Below, piece by piece: positions 52,654 to 62,196 of a stretch of DNA of 64,000 nt; within the stretch, counting starts at the first letter, position 1; each line of letters opens with the position of its first letter. Below the pieces are notes generated by a model. It saw only the letters and a program-made list of their open reading frames with translations. It made no database searches and was not told the DNA's origin. The stretch is from the NCBI RefSeq assembly GCF_014836935.1, contig NZ_JACSPW010000004.1, forward strand, positions 124,001 to 188,000, in the 5' to 3' direction. The position numbers and the translations under genes are program-made. This stretch comes from Solibacillus merdavium (GTDB lineage: Bacteria; Bacillota; Bacilli; Bacillales_A; Planococcaceae).

Positions 52654-53469
52654 TTAATAAAAAATTAATAATAAAATACCGACTAAGAAGCAGTAGTACG
52701 TGAAGTAATGCAACTTGCCGTTTTTCATAATCCCCATAAACCAGCGCATTGCAAAATAGGTCATGAACAGTGTCGCAAGGAATGTTACTGTATATGGAAT
52801 GGCTAAGTCCATTTTATTTGGCTCATCGAGGAAATCTGTATAGCCTAATACTACTCCACCTAAGCTTACCGGAATATACAGCATAAATGAGAATCGTAAA
52901 GCCGTCTCTTGGTTCATACCGACTGCAATGGCAGAAATAATTGTCGCACCTGATCGGCTAATACCTGGTGTTAATGCAACAGCTTGCCCTAATCCGACGA
53001 TGAAGGCATCCTTTGCAGTTAAATCACCGTCACGCTTTGTTCCGCGCAAGTTGCGAATTAACCAAAGGGCAATCCCTGTTACAAAGAGCATTAATGCAAT
53101 TGTTGTCATACTCACATTGTCTGCAATGACATCACTTAGCAAGACACCCAGCACACCAGCCGGAATCGAGCCAATTATTACGTACAGTGCAAAGTTAAAG
53201 TCTGCGCGGTAGCGAGCATCCCGTGTTTTAATAAACAGTAAAAATCCAGTAATTAATCGAATAATATCTTCACGATAAATAAACATAATGGCGATTAATG
53301 ATGCGGTATTCGTTAAAATGGCGAACATAAAGCCTTGCTCACCCATTCCCAAAATTTCACTCGCAATCATTACATGACCACTAGATGAAACAGGAATTGG
53401 CTCCGTTAAGCCTTGTACCAATCCGATAATGAAGTGCTTTAAAACTAAAATCAAATCAAAATTTTCCAT
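52654..53469 (-). CDS. uppP: Undecaprenyl-diphosphatase
   Basis: 271 residues, eight membrane segments. The two active-site regions are visible: GLTEPIPVSSSGHVMIASEI near the N-terminus and PGISRSGATIISAIAVGM in the middle. Recycles the cell-wall lipid carrier (UppP/BacA) and can give bacitracin tolerance. Short-range resemblance only to the 'LTEFLPVSSTGH' form: here it is EPIPVSSSGH, as in some Bacillales paralogues. It lies 49 bp after helD and may be transcribed with it. Confidence 0.92.
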   Translation of the reverse strand: MENFDLILVLKHFIIGLVQGLTEPIPVSSSGHVMIASEILGMGEQGFMFAILTNTASLIAIMFIYREDIIRLITGFLLFIKTRDARYRADFNFALYVIIGSIPAGVLGVLLSDVIADNVSMTTIALMLFVTGIALWLIRNLRGTKRDGDLTAKDAFIVGLGQAVALTPGISRSGATIISAIAVGMNQETALRFSFMLYIPVSLGGVVLGYTDFLDEPNKMDLAIPYTVTFLATLFMTYFAMRWFMGIMKNGKLHYFTYYCFLVGILLLIFY

Positions 53470-53518
53470 TTGTATCTCCTAAAAAAGTTGTTATCTTCTG
53501 TTAGACGACAAAGTGCGC

Positions 53519-55711
53519 CTAAATGTTCACATCTTTACGATAATACTGTTCGCCAATGTGTGCAAGGGCTTTTGGTAATATTCCCCCTGTCACAAAAAAT
53601 AATTGACGTGTGGCACGCGAAGTCATTGTATAAAGTAAATATGCATCCATCTTCTCGGTATACACTTCGGCGTTCGCATCCGCTACAACAACCGTCGTAA
53701 ATTCAAACCCCTTCGCCATATAGCCCGGCATAATTAAAATGCCCTTCATATATACCTTCTGCTCCTCTGTTACGAGCTGCAATTGTGGTACGAGTGGCTT
53801 TAGTTCATGATATAACTGCTCACAGGCCAACTTATTTTTGCATAAGATGACAAAGCTGTCCTGCTCTTTAAATTGTGCTTTTACGAGCTGGGCAATTGTT
53901 TTAGGAGCAGTAGCTGTCTCAATAACTTGCGGCTTCTCACCTGATACACCCAGCGATTGGGTCGTCGTATTATTCAAAATAGCACTCATAAAATCGGTAA
54001 TCTCATTTGTTGAGCGATAGGATTTATTCAGCTCGACAACTTTGAAATGCTTTTCCAATGGACCTGCCAATGAATCTTTCATTTGGGGATGCACGAGTTG
54101 ATTTTTGTCGCCCAACAATGTGTAATGTGCTTTCGGATGCATCGCTTTTATTGTTAAGAGTTGTAAATAGGAATAATCCTGGATTTCATCAATGACGATA
54201 TGCTTGATTGTATTATTGGCATACAAGCCTTTTACAAATGCCTGCAAGTACATGATCGGCGCTAAATCTTCATAATATAATATGCGATTTTTCAGCGTTT
54301 CAGTAGTTGCCTCCTGAATTGCCTGTGTAAATAAATCGTCATTTCCGAATGCGAGCGAATTAATATACATTTTGTTAATATTGACGAACCCGAGTTGCTG
54401 AATTGTGTCCTCAAGCCTGCCGTATCTTTTTTGAAGCTTTTCATTTACTTGCTGTTCAATTTCTTTATCTGTTCCGATGTAAGCATTTACAGCCTTGAGC
54501 TCTTTTGTTAATACTTTTCGGTCCTTTGATTTTTGCTGCCCAACTTTTTCCAGTAGGAAGGTGCGGATTTTTTTCAGGCGGAAGTCGATATCCAGTGCAC
54601 CATACTTTTCATAAAACAATTCAGTTAGTTTTTTTGCAGAAATGAAAAGCTTCCCTTCTACCTTTAAGTTATAAAATGGCATGCCCGTCTTTTTTATGCT
54701 TGTAATATAATCGAGCAATTGTTTTACATAACTATGCGAACCTTTAAATGCATAATGTTCACGTTCTTCATCTGTAGCATGTTGAAGACGCTCAATGTTT
54801 TCATAGCTTGTTTCCGCCTTGTAATGCGTTAATTTTAAATCACGTAATAAACGGTAATACGTCGTATGCTGTACATTTTCCTCACCAAGCTCTGGCAGTA
54901 CATTTGAAATATAGTCATTGAACAAATCCGATGGCGAAATGAGTAAAATGCTGCGTGCATTCATTGTCTGACGGTATTCATAAAGTAAAAAGGCAATTCG
55001 CTGCATCGCAACGGACGTTTTCCCACTACCGGGTGGTCCAAGTACGATAAGGTTGTCTTTATTTGAAGAACGAATGACGATATTTTGGTCACTTTGGATT
55101 GTCGCAACAATCGACTTCATCTTTTCCTTTGCGGTATCGGATAAAAGGCTTTGCAGTACTTCATCACCTACATAAATATCCGCATCCAATACTTGCAACA
55201 ACTCATCATATTTCACTTTATATTGACGGCGGCCTTGAATCGTTACAGAGATATATTCACCATCCGGAATTTGATAGCGTGCCGGTCCGACTTTATTTTC
55301 ATAAAAAAGACTCGAAATCGGTGCACGCCAATCATAAATTAGAACATCATCCGTTAGTGGCTCCCGGAAAGTCGATAGGCCAATATATAAATGTTCGCGC
55401 TCACCTTGTTCATTTTCGAGTGATATGCGTCCGAAATAAGGACTTTTATATAAAATTTGCATTTTAGCTAATTGTTCACTTTGCTGTACATATTCTCGTT
55501 CACGTAATTGCATCGTTTGTAGCATTTGTGAAAACTGGATGGCACTTTCTCCAGAAATATCATTAAACTCCGAAGAAGCTTGTGTACGTTCCTCGACAAT
55601 GTCGCCCTTTTGCTTTTTTAAATGGTTTGTCTGCACTTCGATTTGTTGTTTTAACAGGGCACTAATTTGCTTTAAGTGTGCCTCTTCCTTTTGCCAAATC
55701 GTTTGTTCCAT
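53519..55711 (-). CDS. helD: HelD-like RNA polymerase recycling helicase
   Basis: 730 residues, the HelD length. N-terminal coiled coil (1-85) that enters the RNAP secondary channel, then SF1 core with Walker A GPPGSGKTSVA (225-235), DEIQDYSYLQL (Walker B), LLGDKNQLVHP and NKSYRSTNEITD, and a late TSRATRQLFFV. Releases stalled RNA polymerase from DNA and nucleic acid. GGAGGCGAACAGAAG before ATG. A UvrD/PcrA is excluded by the HelD-type N-terminus and spacing. Confidence 0.9.
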   Translation of the reverse strand: MEQTIWQKEEAHLKQISALLKQQIEVQTNHLKKQKGDIVEERTQASSEFNDISGESAIQFSQMLQTMQLREREYVQQSEQLAKMQILYKSPYFGRISLENEQGEREHLYIGLSTFREPLTDDVLIYDWRAPISSLFYENKVGPARYQIPDGEYISVTIQGRRQYKVKYDELLQVLDADIYVGDEVLQSLLSDTAKEKMKSIVATIQSDQNIVIRSSNKDNLIVLGPPGSGKTSVAMQRIAFLLYEYRQTMNARSILLISPSDLFNDYISNVLPELGEENVQHTTYYRLLRDLKLTHYKAETSYENIERLQHATDEEREHYAFKGSHSYVKQLLDYITSIKKTGMPFYNLKVEGKLFISAKKLTELFYEKYGALDIDFRLKKIRTFLLEKVGQQKSKDRKVLTKELKAVNAYIGTDKEIEQQVNEKLQKRYGRLEDTIQQLGFVNINKMYINSLAFGNDDLFTQAIQEATTETLKNRILYYEDLAPIMYLQAFVKGLYANNTIKHIVIDEIQDYSYLQLLTIKAMHPKAHYTLLGDKNQLVHPQMKDSLAGPLEKHFKVVELNKSYRSTNEITDFMSAILNNTTTQSLGVSGEKPQVIETATAPKTIAQLVKAQFKEQDSFVILCKNKLACEQLYHELKPLVPQLQLVTEEQKVYMKGILIMPGYMAKGFEFTTVVVADANAEVYTEKMDAYLLYTMTSRATRQLFFVTGGILPKALAHIGEQYYRKDVNI

Positions 55712-55886
55712 CTTCTGTTCGCCTCCAAATGCTCAAAAAGTAAAAATTTTACTTATTTATTTTCAGATGAATATTCATGCTACAACAAAATTACGTGAGA
55801 TTCAATCTGAAGGACATGCTAATTTCCATTTTTTAGATTTCAATTAAAGATGTATATACCCAATACTGCAAATGATAAGCTAAATG

Positions 55887-55928
55887 AAAAAAGTGAAGCA
55901 TCCATATTCGGCATGGACGCTTCACTTT
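55887..55928 (-). terminator. Terminator of the FMN reductase-like gene
   Basis: AAAGTGAAGC with an inner ATCCATATTCGGCATGGAC pairs to GCTTCACTTT; minus strand continues TTTTTC. Confidence 0.85.
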
Positions 55929-55931
55929 ATT

Positions 55932-56486
55932 TTACTGAATATCTACCGGCTGCTTTGACAACGTTTTCGTCATTTCGCAATATTGAACGAATACACGAGC
56001 CAATTCTCGAAGACGGTTGTGCACATCTTCATCGATAATTTTATTGTCCTTATCAAAGTGGTCTGCATGTGTATATACATAGTTCGGTGTTACTAAGCAA
56101 CGGAAATAATCCAAAATCGGACGCAATTGGTTTTCCAATACTAAATGGTGCTGATACGTACCGCCATTGCCGATAATCGCTGCTGGCTTGTAGCGCATCG
56201 CTTTGGGTGGAATCATATCAAACGCATTTTTCAATACACCAGGGATGGATGCCTGAAAGATTGGCGAAGCAAAAATATAAGCATCGGCTTCTTCGAATTT
56301 TTGGATCATCATTTTCATATCGTCATTTAGCGGGCTGCCGTCTAAAATTTGATGCTTTAATTTTGAGAAATATAATATCTCTAACTCCAGTGAAGGGTTA
56401 AAAGCTTCGATATATTGTTGAACCTGCTCCAAAAGAACGCCGGTTTTTCGGCCAAAGATGGTACCATCGACAAGTAATATTTTCAT
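55932..56486 (-). CDS. NADPH-dependent FMN reductase family protein
   Basis: 184-residue flavodoxin-fold enzyme. The phosphate loop region LVDGTIFGRKTGVLLEQV, the SPIFQASIPGVLKNAFDMIP loop and IIGNGGTYQHHL around the flavin are typical of SsuE/azoreductase-type proteins. Could reduce FMN, quinones or azo dyes with NAD(P)H. GGAGGAACAATT before ATG. Single gene. Confidence 0.85.
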   Translation of the reverse strand: MKILLVDGTIFGRKTGVLLEQVQQYIEAFNPSLELEILYFSKLKHQILDGSPLNDDMKMMIQKFEEADAYIFASPIFQASIPGVLKNAFDMIPPKAMRYKPAAIIGNGGTYQHHLVLENQLRPILDYFRCLVTPNYVYTHADHFDKDNKIIDEDVHNRLRELARVFVQYCEMTKTLSKQPVDIQ

Positions 56487-56613
56487 AATTGTTCCTCCAT
56501 GTAACTCGTTGTACTCATATTGTATCAGAATAACTTCTTTAGATAATAGGTAGTTGCTTAGGAAAGATCAATTTCAGTCTTTTGTCGGACATCGTTATAT
56601 TGGAATAGGAATG

Positions 56614-57420
56614 CTATTTTCCTTTGTCTGCTTCCTTTAATTTACTTTGATTACTTTCTGGCTTTTTATCTGCAAGTGGCAACTCTTCTTCGTCGAATTT
56701 TTTCCAATTGAAGGCTACTTCTTTGTCTACAAATGAGTTTTCTTCTTCAATAATTGGCATTTCCATTTCCAAAAGCTCATCCGATAAATAAATTGCGACT
56801 TTTTCCTTTTTGCCATGCAGTGCAATCACTTTCATGGCTTTTGCAATTTGCTTTGCAGGAATTGAACGCACTTTTTTCATCGGGCCCACCAATAAAGGAT
56901 TGAGCACCTTTAATACCTTATCCCCTACCGTCTCACCTAATCGAAACTCTGGACGGTTTCCTGTAATTAATGAGGGACGTACAATGGATAGCTTCGGGAA
57001 ATCCATATTAATCAGTTCCCTCTCCATTTTTCCTTTTACCCGACTATAATATGCGAAGGCTTTTTCGTTTGCACCCATTGCCGAAATAACGATAAAATGA
57101 CCGACTCCCTTATTTTTGGCAAGTGCGGCAACTGTTAATGGATACTCGAAATCAACCTTTTCAAACTGCTCCTTTGACCCTGCTTTTTTCATTGTAGTTC
57201 CTAAGCAGCAAAACACTTCATGCGCAAACTCAAAATCACATTCTGCAATCTGATCAAATTCACAAAGCCTTACATCTAATTTCGGATGGGAAAAATCAAG
57301 CGGTCTTCTCGAAAGGACATTCACTGCCGCATACTCATCACTTTCACACAGCAGCTTGACTAGTTCCGAGCCAACTAATCCTGTCGCACCTATGATTAAA
57401 GCCGAACGCATTACTTTCAT
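56614..57420 (-). CDS. NAD(P)-binding Rossmann protein (YraR/HTATIP2-like)
   Basis: 268 residues. IIGATGLVGSELVKLLCES and VFCCLGTTMKKAGSKEQFEK with VISAMGANEKAFAYYSRVKG match the atypical SDR group a5 of YraR and human HTATIP2. The catalytic Tyr/Lys is in YYSRVKG. The last ~60 residues are an acidic, low-complexity tail (ESNQSKLKEADKGK). Function unproven; no operon partner. GAGG 6 nt before ATG. Confidence 0.82.
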   Translation of the reverse strand: MKVMRSALIIGATGLVGSELVKLLCESDEYAAVNVLSRRPLDFSHPKLDVRLCEFDQIAECDFEFAHEVFCCLGTTMKKAGSKEQFEKVDFEYPLTVAALAKNKGVGHFIVISAMGANEKAFAYYSRVKGKMERELINMDFPKLSIVRPSLITGNRPEFRLGETVGDKVLKVLNPLLVGPMKKVRSIPAKQIAKAMKVIALHGKKEKVAIYLSDELLEMEMPIIEEENSFVDKEVAFNWKKFDEEELPLADKKPESNQSKLKEADKGK

Positions 57421-57520
57421 ATCTTTCCTCTTTTCTACGATTTAATGTATGTACTCTCTCATTCATAATTTCGGCTATTCCACCATATTTTATAGAGATA
57501 GTGGAAAGGATGGGATTTAC

Positions 57521-58555
57521 GTGCAAAAAAGAAAAATTATATGGATTATCGAACATTGTGATATTAAAGGAACGTATCCTTTTGAACGTGCAGTAACATT
57601 AGCAAATTTATTGCAAGATGAGAGTGTCATTCTATTTGTTAAAACGACTAACCAGCAGCTCATTGATAAATTGGCCCAAACAGGCTTAAATATTATTCTT
57701 TTTGATCGATTTATTGAGATTAAAAAGAAAATTCGTGAATTAGAACCTCATTTAATTATCCACGACGGAAAAGATACACAGGTAGAACAAGTTGAAATGA
57801 TTAGACCATTTTGCTCTACTATTGTTCACTTTGATGATTTTGGAATGGGTGCACATCTAATCGACTGCCATCTCGTTGCACTATTTGGCGAATCCCATGA
57901 AGAACCACATGTACAAGAACTGGCAGGAAGCTATGCGTTTGCTGTTCCGCAGAATTTGGAGAAAGTCGCACATGAAGTTCTCCAAACACCTGACAGCTCG
58001 ATAAAAGGCGAACTCCCGCACATTGTTGTGGCCTTTGAAGATGGGGATAACAATAATTTAACATACCGTACATTGCGCCACCTAACACAGCTTCATATCC
58101 CGTTGAAAATTTCCGTTGCCATTGATGCTGATTATAAGCATGACTTGGATAGTTTAAAATTAATGGCTTTAAGCCGAAAAAATACGGTAATTGTCCAAAA
58201 ACCCGATGCACTTCTAGAGTTAATGCCACAAGCGGACCTAATTATTTGCAATGCCAACTATACACCATATAAAGTTGCAGCTGTCGGTATTCCCTGCATT
58301 ACAACCGCTCAGCATGATAATGAGCTGAACTATGCGTTCACCCGTGAAATGAATGGATTTATCCATATCGGTTTAGGACGGAAAATGAAACAATCGATTA
58401 TTCAAAATGCGGTGATGGAACTATTACTTCATGAGCAGCGTCGCGAACGAGCAGTCCGTAAACAGCGCAATCTTGAAATTTTAACTAACAATGAGATTTT
58501 AAAAAATCTACTGTTGGATTTAGCTTATGCCCGCCACAATATGGCACACATTTAA
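57521..58555 (+). CDS. PseG/SpsG-like glycosyltransferase-fold protein
   Basis: About 344 residues. GT-B-like protein: IIEHCDIKGTYPFERAVTLA near the start, VHFDDFGMGAHLIDC, and C-terminal LIICNANYTPYKVAAVGIPC with TAQHDNELNYAF, as in PseG/SpsG UDP-sugar hydrolase or transferase proteins of glycosylation and spore-coat polysaccharide. GTG 57521 follows AAAGGATGGG; the longer frame has no ribosome site. No pse/sps genes are next to it. Assignment moderate. Confidence 0.65.
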   Translation: MQKRKIIWIIEHCDIKGTYPFERAVTLANLLQDESVILFVKTTNQQLIDKLAQTGLNIILFDRFIEIKKKIRELEPHLIIHDGKDTQVEQVEMIRPFCSTIVHFDDFGMGAHLIDCHLVALFGESHEEPHVQELAGSYAFAVPQNLEKVAHEVLQTPDSSIKGELPHIVVAFEDGDNNNLTYRTLRHLTQLHIPLKISVAIDADYKHDLDSLKLMALSRKNTVIVQKPDALLELMPQADLIICNANYTPYKVAAVGIPCITTAQHDNELNYAFTREMNGFIHIGLGRKMKQSIIQNAVMELLLHEQRRERAVRKQRNLEILTNNEILKNLLLDLAYARHNMAHI

Positions 58556-58707
58556 GAAGAAATAGTAGTCTGCGCCTTTTGTTGTACACATTAACGTATT
58601 TCTTATATAGATTCCGCAAAAAATTAAGGTTTCTTATCCTCCATAATAGAATGCATTATGTTACAATATGAAAAGATCAATTTTCGTTCGTAAAGGAGCA
58701 ATTATCG

Positions 58708-58893
58708 ATGTTAACAAAAGACCAGCTGCAGCAACAAATCGCCGAATTAAAGATGGATTACATCAATCTTCAAGGCGATATGGAAAAGCTTGAATCAGTA
58801 GGCCATCCAGACTCAGTCAAACAAGCGCTCGTACGTCTTGAAAATATGGAAGCACGGCTAGCAGAACTAAACAAACAGCTCGCAGCACTTTAA
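58708..58893 (+). CDS. SE1832-family small coiled-coil protein
   Basis: 61 residues, entirely helical with heptads. KDQLQQQIAELKMDYINLQG and DMEKLESVGH are family marks (SE1832, conserved in Bacillales and staphylococci, function unknown). AAAGGAG 9 nt before ATG. Confidence 0.8.
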   Translation: MLTKDQLQQQIAELKMDYINLQGDMEKLESVGHPDSVKQALVRLENMEARLAELNKQLAAL

Positions 58894-58910
58894 TGTTGCG
58901 GGTTTTTTTT
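58881..58910 (+). terminator. Terminator of the SE1832-family gene
   Basis: CGCAGCA pairs with TGTTGCG (one G-U) then GGTTTTTTTT. Confidence 0.8.
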
Positions 58911-58950
58911 GAGGAAAAAGCAAGGCAATATAATGCCGTTTTTAGTACTT

Positions 58951-59167
58951 GTTGATTTCCGTTTCGGCGGACGCTTTCCGGGGGCGTGAGTCCGACATGA
59001 TGTCGGTCACAAAAGCGTTGCCACAGGACGTGGCGTTCTTAGCTTTTGTTCCCTGTAGTCTCAGGCGTCACGCTTATCCTTCAGGAAGCTTTGAGTGACT
59101 TCTCTGCTTCGCTCCGCCACGAAAGGCAGAGCCGGTAGTTACACTCGCCGCCTCCACTCCAATCAAC
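58951..59167. repeat. Bacillaceae-type intergenic long-hairpin repeat
   Basis: Begins GTTGATTTCCGTTTCGGCGG and ends CGCCTCCACTCCAATCAAC; GTTGATT and AATCAAC are inverted ends. GC-rich GCGGACGCTTTCCG and GCCGCCTCC stretches resemble the REP-like/bcr elements found in many Bacillaceae intergenic regions. The middle (GACATGATGTC, CCACAGGACGTGGC and others) is full of short inverted pairs. No ORF. It fills the gap between the SE1832-family and ABC-F genes. Confidence 0.7.
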
Positions 59168-59244
59168 TACTGAATTCACTAATCTTATATTACTTTTTAC
59201 CATACTATTAGTAAGTACACACTAAAACACTCGGAGGATTATAT

Positions 59245-60825
59245 ATGGCAATTTTAACTGTTGAAAAGTTAGGTCATTCATTTGGTGACCGTACATTATT
59301 TAAAGATGTATCGTTCCGTCTTGTAGAAGGCGATCATATTGGTTTAGTAGGTGCAAATGGTGTTGGAAAATCGACATTAATGAGCATCATTACAGGTCAA
59401 GCAATTCATGATGAAGGGAAAGTGGAATGGCTTCCTGGCACGCATTACGGCTATTTAGATCAGCATACGGTTTTAACGGCTGGTCGTTCGATGCGCGATG
59501 CATTGCGAGACGCGTTTTTACCGCTGTACAAAAAAGAAGCACGCTTAAATGAGATTTCAGCTGAGCTTGCAGAGCCAGATGCAGATTATGACAAGCTTTT
59601 AGAAGAGATGTCTGAAATCCAGGATGCACTTGATGCCGGCGATTTCTACACGTTAGATATGAAAATTGATGACATTGCACGTGGTTTAGGATTGGATGCA
59701 ATTGGCCTTGACCGCGATGTTGCGGCATTATCCGGTGGTCAGCGAACAAAAGTACTTCTTGCTAAGCTTTTACTGGAAAAACCAAAAGTACTATTGCTTG
59801 ATGAGCCGACGAACTATCTGGATGAAGAACATGTCACTTGGTTAAAAAATTACTTAAAAAACTATCCATATGCCTTCCTATTAATCTCGCATGATACAGA
59901 ATTCATGAATGATGTAGTTGATGTTATTTTACATTTGGAATTCGCAAAAATGACGCGTTATACAGCAACATATGAAAAGTTTATTGAGCTTGCGGAAATT
60001 AACAAACGCCAGCATATTGATGCATATGAAAAACAGCAGGAATTTATTAAGCAGCAGGAAGATTTCATTGCCCGCAACAAGGCACGTTACTCAACAAGTG
60101 GTCGTGCAAAATCCCGTGCGAAGCAATTGGATCGTATGGAGCGTATTGATCGTCCAGAAACTGCTGTTAAACCTGAGTTTAGCTTTAAAGAAGCACGTAC
60201 ACCGGGCCGTTATGTAGTTGAAGCAGAAAACTTAGTCATTGGCTATGATAAAGAAAAGCCGTTACTGCCGCCTCTTACATTCCAAATTGAGCGTGGTGAA
60301 AAGATCGCACTTGTCGGCATGAACGGTGTCGGTAAATCGACTCTCTTAAAAACAATGTTAGGGAAAGTCCAACCATTGGACGGGAAAGTCATTTTAGGTG
60401 ATTATTTAGAGCCATCTTACTTCGAACAGGAAGTAAAAGCTGATAAAATTACACCGATTGATGATGTGTGGAATGCCTTCCCATCTATGGAACAGGCACA
60501 AGTCCGTGCAGCATTGGCACGTGCCGGTCTGAAAACGGATCATATTACTCGCCCACTGAACTCTCTTTCTGGTGGTGAGCAAGCAAAAGTACGTCTTTGC
60601 AAGCTGATGATGGACCAAACAAACTGGTTAATCTTTGACGAGCCGACAAACCACTTAGATGTTGATGCAAAAGAGGAGCTAAAACGCGCGATGAAGGAAT
60701 TCAAAGGCACAATCGTTCTTGTATCACATGAGCCAGAATTTTATGAAGGCTTAGCAACAAAAGTATGGAATGTACAGGACTGGTTCACTACGCGTGAAAC
60801 AAAAGAATTAAACGAATTTAAATAA
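59245..60825 (+). CDS. ABC-F family ATPase (YfmM-like)
   Basis: 526 residues, two ABC cassettes without membrane segments. First: GANGVGKST, LSGGQRTKVLLAKL, LLLDEPTNYLDEEH. Then a ~80-residue charged P-site tRNA interaction linker (NKRQHIDAYEKQQEFIKQQE) and second: GMNGVGKST, LSGGEQAKVRLCKL, IFDEPTNHLDVDAKEE. ABC-F proteins act on the ribosome E site, in resistance or in resolving stalled translation. The whole-length similarity favours Bacillus YfmM-like members rather than a resistance Vga/Msr type. GGAGG before ATG. Confidence 0.92.
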   Translation: MAILTVEKLGHSFGDRTLFKDVSFRLVEGDHIGLVGANGVGKSTLMSIITGQAIHDEGKVEWLPGTHYGYLDQHTVLTAGRSMRDALRDAFLPLYKKEARLNEISAELAEPDADYDKLLEEMSEIQDALDAGDFYTLDMKIDDIARGLGLDAIGLDRDVAALSGGQRTKVLLAKLLLEKPKVLLLDEPTNYLDEEHVTWLKNYLKNYPYAFLLISHDTEFMNDVVDVILHLEFAKMTRYTATYEKFIELAEINKRQHIDAYEKQQEFIKQQEDFIARNKARYSTSGRAKSRAKQLDRMERIDRPETAVKPEFSFKEARTPGRYVVEAENLVIGYDKEKPLLPPLTFQIERGEKIALVGMNGVGKSTLLKTMLGKVQPLDGKVILGDYLEPSYFEQEVKADKITPIDDVWNAFPSMEQAQVRAALARAGLKTDHITRPLNSLSGGEQAKVRLCKLMMDQTNWLIFDEPTNHLDVDAKEELKRAMKEFKGTIVLVSHEPEFYEGLATKVWNVQDWFTTRETKELNEFK

Positions 60826-60831
60826 TTTGAT

Positions 60832-60869
60832 AAAGCAGTGCACTCTTTATATGGAGTGTGCTGCTTTTT
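60832..60869 (+). terminator. Terminator of the ABC-F gene
   Basis: AAAGCAGTGCACTC pairs with GAGTGTGCTGCTTT (two mismatched positions) then TTG. The rest of the gap to 61215 is AT-rich; I see only a weak promoter-like TTGCAT...TAAGAT near 61112-61140. Confidence 0.8.
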
Positions 60870-61215
60870 GTGCATTCAAAGGCTTTTTAGAATTTTTTAT
60901 GCAATATGTGAACATTGTGAGTTCTTTTTTAAAAAAACAGGGAATATATTAGAAATTCGAGGATTTATTTATTCTATATTATTAATCTCCCTCTCTCCTA
61001 TCTTCTTTACAAAACTGTAATATAAAAATCGAAACTTTTTTATAAAAGAATACGTATATTTTATTAGAAGAATGGGTATACAGATAAAGGTAGGTAAACA
61101 TATAAAAAACCAGTTGCATTATAAATAGCTTACTGGTAAGATATTATTATAGACAAATGTCTTACAACTAAGCTATCACCAAATTATTGATTATGGGAAA
61201 GCGAGGAAAATTATT

Positions 61216-61617
61216 ATGACAGTAACAATCTATACACAATCAAGCTGTTCCTCATCACGAAAAGCATTGAAATGGTTAAACGAAAACAATATTGCTTATA
61301 CGGAAAAGAGAACAACTTCTCAACCTTTAACATTAGCAGAATTTAAACATATTTTAAGTATGACAGAAGACGGTACAGATGAAATTATTGCGACAAACTC
61401 GAATGATTTCAAGAACCTGGATATTGATATTGATCAGTTATCCATTCAGGAGCTTTACAACTTAATTCAGCATCACCCACGCATGCTGCGCAGCCCTATT
61501 TTACTTGATGAAAAACGCATTCAAATCGGCTATAACGAAATGGACATTCGTCGTTTCATTCCACGAAAAGTGCGAGCATTTGAATTAAATGCCCTTCAAA
61601 AATTAGCCGTAGAATAG
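61216..61617 (+). CDS. spx: Spx-family regulator with a CxxS redox motif
   Basis: 133 residues, ArsC-like Spx family. Starts TVTIYTQSSCSSSRKALKWL: Cys11 is kept but the second switch cysteine (Cys13 in Bacillus Spx) is Ser. MTEDGTDEIIATNSNDFKNL with the RNAP alpha-contact Gly and RIQIGYNEMDIRRFIPRKVR are intact. It should bind the RNA polymerase alpha-CTD but cannot form the intramolecular disulphide. Probably an Spx paralogue with constitutive or differently sensed activity. Downstream MarR gene at 9 bp may be co-transcribed. Confidence 0.88.
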   Translation: MTVTIYTQSSCSSSRKALKWLNENNIAYTEKRTTSQPLTLAEFKHILSMTEDGTDEIIATNSNDFKNLDIDIDQLSIQELYNLIQHHPRMLRSPILLDEKRIQIGYNEMDIRRFIPRKVRAFELNALQKLAVE

Positions 61618-61641
61618 CGATAACATTTGGAGTTGACACTT

Positions 61642-62067
61642 ATGAATGAGCATAAACGCGAGCAATTATCCGACCTTTTTGAAAAGATGACATCGTTAGA
61701 ACGCAAAATTGCCAATCAATGGAATAGTCAAAATCAGCTAGGCTTTTCAAAATCACATATTTTAATATTAGCTTACTTACATACAGACGGACCTAAGCGC
61801 CCATCTGCCATTGCCGAGAAGCTAAAAGTGACTACAGGCGGTGTGACGGTTTTGACTACGAAGCTTATTAAAGCAGGCTTAATTGAGAAAACCCAAAATG
61901 AAACGGATCGCCGCGCTTCGCAAATTCATATTACAGAAGCAGGAATTGAGGTGCTCGAACGCTCTCGTCAGCAAGTAGACAATCTTTTTGAGAATCTGTT
62001 CGGGATGTTAACAGAAGATGAAATTAAAACTTTAACAGCAATCTTTGAAAAATGTACGAAATTTTAA
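61642..62067 (+). CDS. MarR-family regulator
   Basis: 141 residues. Winged helix with GFSKSHILILAYLHTDGPKR, AIAEKLKVTTGGVTVLTTKL and the wing DRRASQIHITEAG. ATG 61642 with GGAG 9 nt upstream (the upstream TTG 61627 would overlap the spx end spacing). Twenty-four bases after spx, hence likely one unit. Ligand and targets unknown. Confidence 0.85.
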   Translation: MNEHKREQLSDLFEKMTSLERKIANQWNSQNQLGFSKSHILILAYLHTDGPKRPSAIAEKLKVTTGGVTVLTTKLIKAGLIEKTQNETDRRASQIHITEAGIEVLERSRQQVDNLFENLFGMLTEDEIKTLTAIFEKCTKF

Positions 62068-62104
62068 AACATGTGAGCACTTTACTGCTCACGTGTTTTT
62101 TTAT
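62067..62104 (+). terminator. Terminator of spx-marR
   Basis: AACATGTGAGCA pairs with TGCTCACGTGTT, then TTTTTTT. Confidence 0.9.
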
Positions 62105-62196
62105 TTTAAATCGGGAGTTTCCCCTCTTGACTGCACTTTATCAGCCGGTACTCGCATTTACTATAAAAAAGCTCCTGCAAATGATCGGGGTTTAAT

